A stretch of DNA of 64,000 nucleotides from Mangrovimicrobium sp048323675 (GTDB lineage Bacteria; Pseudomonadota; Gammaproteobacteria; Pseudomonadales; Halieaceae), in assembly GCF_048323675.1 (NCBI RefSeq), contig NZ_JBLWFK010000005.1, positions 124,001 to 188,000 of the forward strand, read 5' to 3'. This document shows, piece by piece, positions 62,383 to 64,000 of the stretch; the stretch's first letter is position 1; each line of letters begins with the position of its first letter. A program made the translations under genes and the position numbers. Under the pieces are notes generated by a model. The model saw only the letters and a list, made by a program, of their open reading frames with translations, did not search any database and was not told where the DNA came from.

Positions 62383-62727
62383 ATGAAAACGAATTTGCTG
62401 AAAAAACTGGTTGGTACTTCGGTTGCACTGCCGGTCCTGGCACTGGCCCTGGCTGGCCCGGTTGCCGCCCTGGATGAAACCACGGTACGGGCGTCCAACG
62501 TGCCCTCTGAAAAAGTGAGCTACAAGCGCTCTGAACTGACCACCTCCGAAGGCCGGGCGCGTGTGGAGCAGCGTATCCGCCGCGCCGCGGAAGATGTATG
62601 TGGCCATTCCGATTACCGGCGTTCAGGCAGCCTGCATGTGTCGGCAAAGCGTGAGGAATGCTATGACCGCGCAGTGGACGCAGCGATGAGCCAGATTGGC
62701 GCTGACCAGGTGGCCACCACCGACTGA
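62383..62727 (+). CDS. UrcA family secreted protein
   Basis: A 114-residue protein from ATG 62383, with signal peptide (hydrophobic segment ending VAA, near residue 28) and an UrcA-like domain: VSYKRSELTTSEGRARVEQR, a conserved Cys in AAEDVCGH, then ECYDRAVDAAMSQIG. UrcA proteins have two cysteines that probably form a disulfide; both are present. Function of the family is unknown. A start 29 codons upstream would remove the signal peptide position and is unlikely. Confidence 0.8.
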   Translation: MKTNLLKKLVGTSVALPVLALALAGPVAALDETTVRASNVPSEKVSYKRSELTTSEGRARVEQRIRRAAEDVCGHSDYRRSGSLHVSAKREECYDRAVDAAMSQIGADQVATTD

Positions 62728-62772
62728 ACAAGGCAACTCCCGGTTCCTGCAACCCCTGGTGGGAACCGCCCC

Positions 62773-62800
62773 GGGGCGCTGCTTGCGGAGGCAGCGCCCC
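62773..62800 (+). terminator. Terminator after the UrcA-family gene
   Basis: A 10-bp perfect stem GGGGCGCTGC / GCAGCGCCCC with an 8-base loop, followed by ATTTTAG. It lies between the convergent UrcA-family gene and rmuC. Confidence 0.8.
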
Positions 62801-62809
62801 ATTTTAGTG

Positions 62810-64000
62810 TCAGGAATCTGCCTCCACTGACTCGGGGAGTGCGTTTTCCGGCTCTCCGTTATCGGGCGCGCTGGTTTCGCCCTCATTCTCCAGTGGGGCC
62901 TCTGGCAGCTCGATGGCCTGCAGACGCTCCACCTCGAAATCCGCGTGCAGCGGGTCGAGTTCCACCATATTCTTGCTCGCCTTGCTGGAGAGCTGCCGGA
63001 AGCGCTCCACCTTGCCGATCAGGCCCTGCTGGCCCGCCAGACCGATGACCGTCTGGTTATAGTGGTTGCTGGCCGTATTCAGGGTTGCCCCGAGCTTCTG
63101 CAGGCGCTCGGCGACCAGGCAGACCTGGTTGTAGATGTCCCCGGCCCGCGCACTGATTTCCCGCGCCTCGCGATTACTCTGGTCGATGCGCCAGAGGTTG
63201 GCGACGGTGCGCAGGATGGGCATCAGGGTGGTGTGCGAGACCATCACCACACCGCGCTGGTAACCGTAGTTGAACAGGTCGCGGTTCATTTTCAGGGCCT
63301 CGATATAGGCGGGCTCAACGGGCATGAACATCAACACGAAATCGGGGCTGACCATACCGGGCAGGTTGGCGTAGTCCTTGGCGTGGAGGTCGTCGATGTG
63401 CCGGCGCACCGCCGCTGCGTGGGCGGCAAGGGCGGTTTCGCGCTCTTCATCGCTGTCTGCGGAAATCGCCCGGTCGTAGTCGATCAGCGAGACCTTGCTG
63501 TCGATGACCAGGCTCTTGTTGTCCGGCAACTTGATTACGAAGTCCGGCATCCGGCGCTTGCCCTGCGCATCGGTGAAGCTCTCCTGCCCGCTGTAGTGGT
63601 CCCCCGGCAGCAGGCCCGCGAGTTCCAGCGTGCGCTCGAGCTGCGCCTCACCCCAGTTGCCGGCGGTTTTCTTGTCGCCCTTGAGCGCTGTGGCCAGGTT
63701 GCTGGCCTGGGTGTTCATGGCCAGCCCCACTTCCAGGACCTTCCTGATCTCGGCTTCGAGGGCGGACTGCCCCTTGACCGACTCGGTATGTACCTGGTTG
63801 ATACGGCTCTGGAACTCGGTGATCTGCTGCTTGAAGGGGCGCAGCAGGAGGTCCAGTGATTCCCGGTTCGAGGCGCTGAGGTTCCTGCCCTTTTCCTCGA
63901 AGATACGGTTGGCCAGCACCTCGAACTCCTGTTTCAGGTTATCGCGGGCTTCCTGCAGCAGCTTTAGCTGCTCTTCGTGGCGCTCGCGCTTTTCTTCCTG
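62810..64000 (-). CDS. rmuC: DNA recombination protein RmuC (5' truncated by window)
   Basis: RmuC limits inversion at short repeats; the family has a coiled coil and a nuclease-like domain. Only the 3' part is in the window; the frame stays open to 64000 with coiled-coil sequence (EEKRERHEEQLKLLQEARDN and onward), so the N-terminus lies outside. The RmuC core is seen as NWGEAQLERTLELAGLLPGD, PDNKSLVIDSKVSLIDYDRA and VEPAYIEAL. The C-terminal tail is acidic. Confidence 0.93.
   Translation of the reverse strand, partial: QEEKRERHEEQLKLLQEARDNLKQEFEVLANRIFEEKGRNLSASNRESLDLLLRPFKQQITEFQSRINQVHTESVKGQSALEAEIRKVLEVGLAMNTQASNLATALKGDKKTAGNWGEAQLERTLELAGLLPGDHYSGQESFTDAQGKRRMPDFVIKLPDNKSLVIDSKVSLIDYDRAISADSDEERETALAAHAAAVRRHIDDLHAKDYANLPGMVSPDFVLMFMPVEPAYIEALKMNRDLFNYGYQRGVVMVSHTTLMPILRTVANLWRIDQSNREAREISARAGDIYNQVCLVAERLQKLGATLNTASNHYNQTVIGLAGQQGLIGKVERFRQLSSKASKNMVELDPLHADFEVERLQAIELPEAPLENEGETSAPDNGEPENALPESVEADS

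Overview
The window is about 64 kb of a GC-rich gammaproteobacterial chromosome that spans the replication origin. The order rpmH, oriC, dnaA, dnaN, recF, gyrB, and on the other side rnpA, yidD, yidC, mnmE, then mnmG, rsmG, parA, parB and atpIBEFHAGDC, is the classic origin neighbourhood of pseudomonad-like Gammaproteobacteria. The companion block argB, slmA, pyrE, crc, rph, yicC, gmk, rpoZ, spoT, ridA, recG, ubiC, ubiA is also typical of Pseudomonadales/Cellvibrionales. A marine Cellvibrionales lineage (Halieaceae- or Microbulbifer-like) is my inference from gene content (Crc homolog, TRAP transporter, membrane pyrophosphatase, sorting-signal protein); I cannot prove genus or family. I see no tRNA, rRNA, CRISPR array, insertion sequence or prophage.

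Region 1 (1-11.5 kb) is core housekeeping: end of argB, slmA, a DUF4124 protein, pyrE, a catalytically degenerate ExoIII paralog of the Crc type, rph, yicC, then gmk, rpoZ, spoT, ridA, recG and ubiC. Region 2 (11.5-17.9 kb) holds ubiA and a FemAB-like acyltransferase between two copies of an unusual three-hairpin palindromic element, then a methyltransferase-like gene, yaaA, TRAP permeases dctQM and a thioesterase. Region 3 (17.9-31 kb) has an exported KatG, dctP, uvrD, a SPOR-domain membrane protein, two secreted or lipid-anchored proteins of unknown function (one with an HExxH motif), sirB2, glmS and glmU. Region 4 (31.1-34.7 kb) is a plus-strand insert between glmU and the atp operon: a TrmB-like regulator, a surface protein with an IPTL-CTERM-like tail, and aguBA for agmatine-to-putrescine conversion.

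Region 5 (34.8-46.5 kb) is the ATP synthase operon and the mnmG-rsmG-parAB operon, each behind a TTGAAC-17-TATAAT promoter. Region 6 (46.6-51.4 kb) has two convergent alpha/beta hydrolases, a K+-dependent type membrane pyrophosphatase and a 519-base non-coding stretch with an AT-rich island. Region 7 (51.4-64 kb) is the origin cluster, followed by a UrcA-family secreted protein and the 3' part of rmuC.

Functionally the window joins replication initiation (oriC, dnaA, dnaN, recF, gyrB), segregation (parAB with two parS sites inside recF), division-site control (slmA) and energy conservation (F1Fo, hppA). I found no defence system or clearly new multi-gene system. The most unusual signals are non-coding: the paired cloverleaf-like repeats around ubiA, a perfect 21-bp inverted repeat inside the atp operon, and the AT-rich, TGTGG-repeat stretch downstream of mnmE. 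The least understood proteins are the lipoprotein with HELTH, the CTERM-tailed protein and the acidic SPOR protein.
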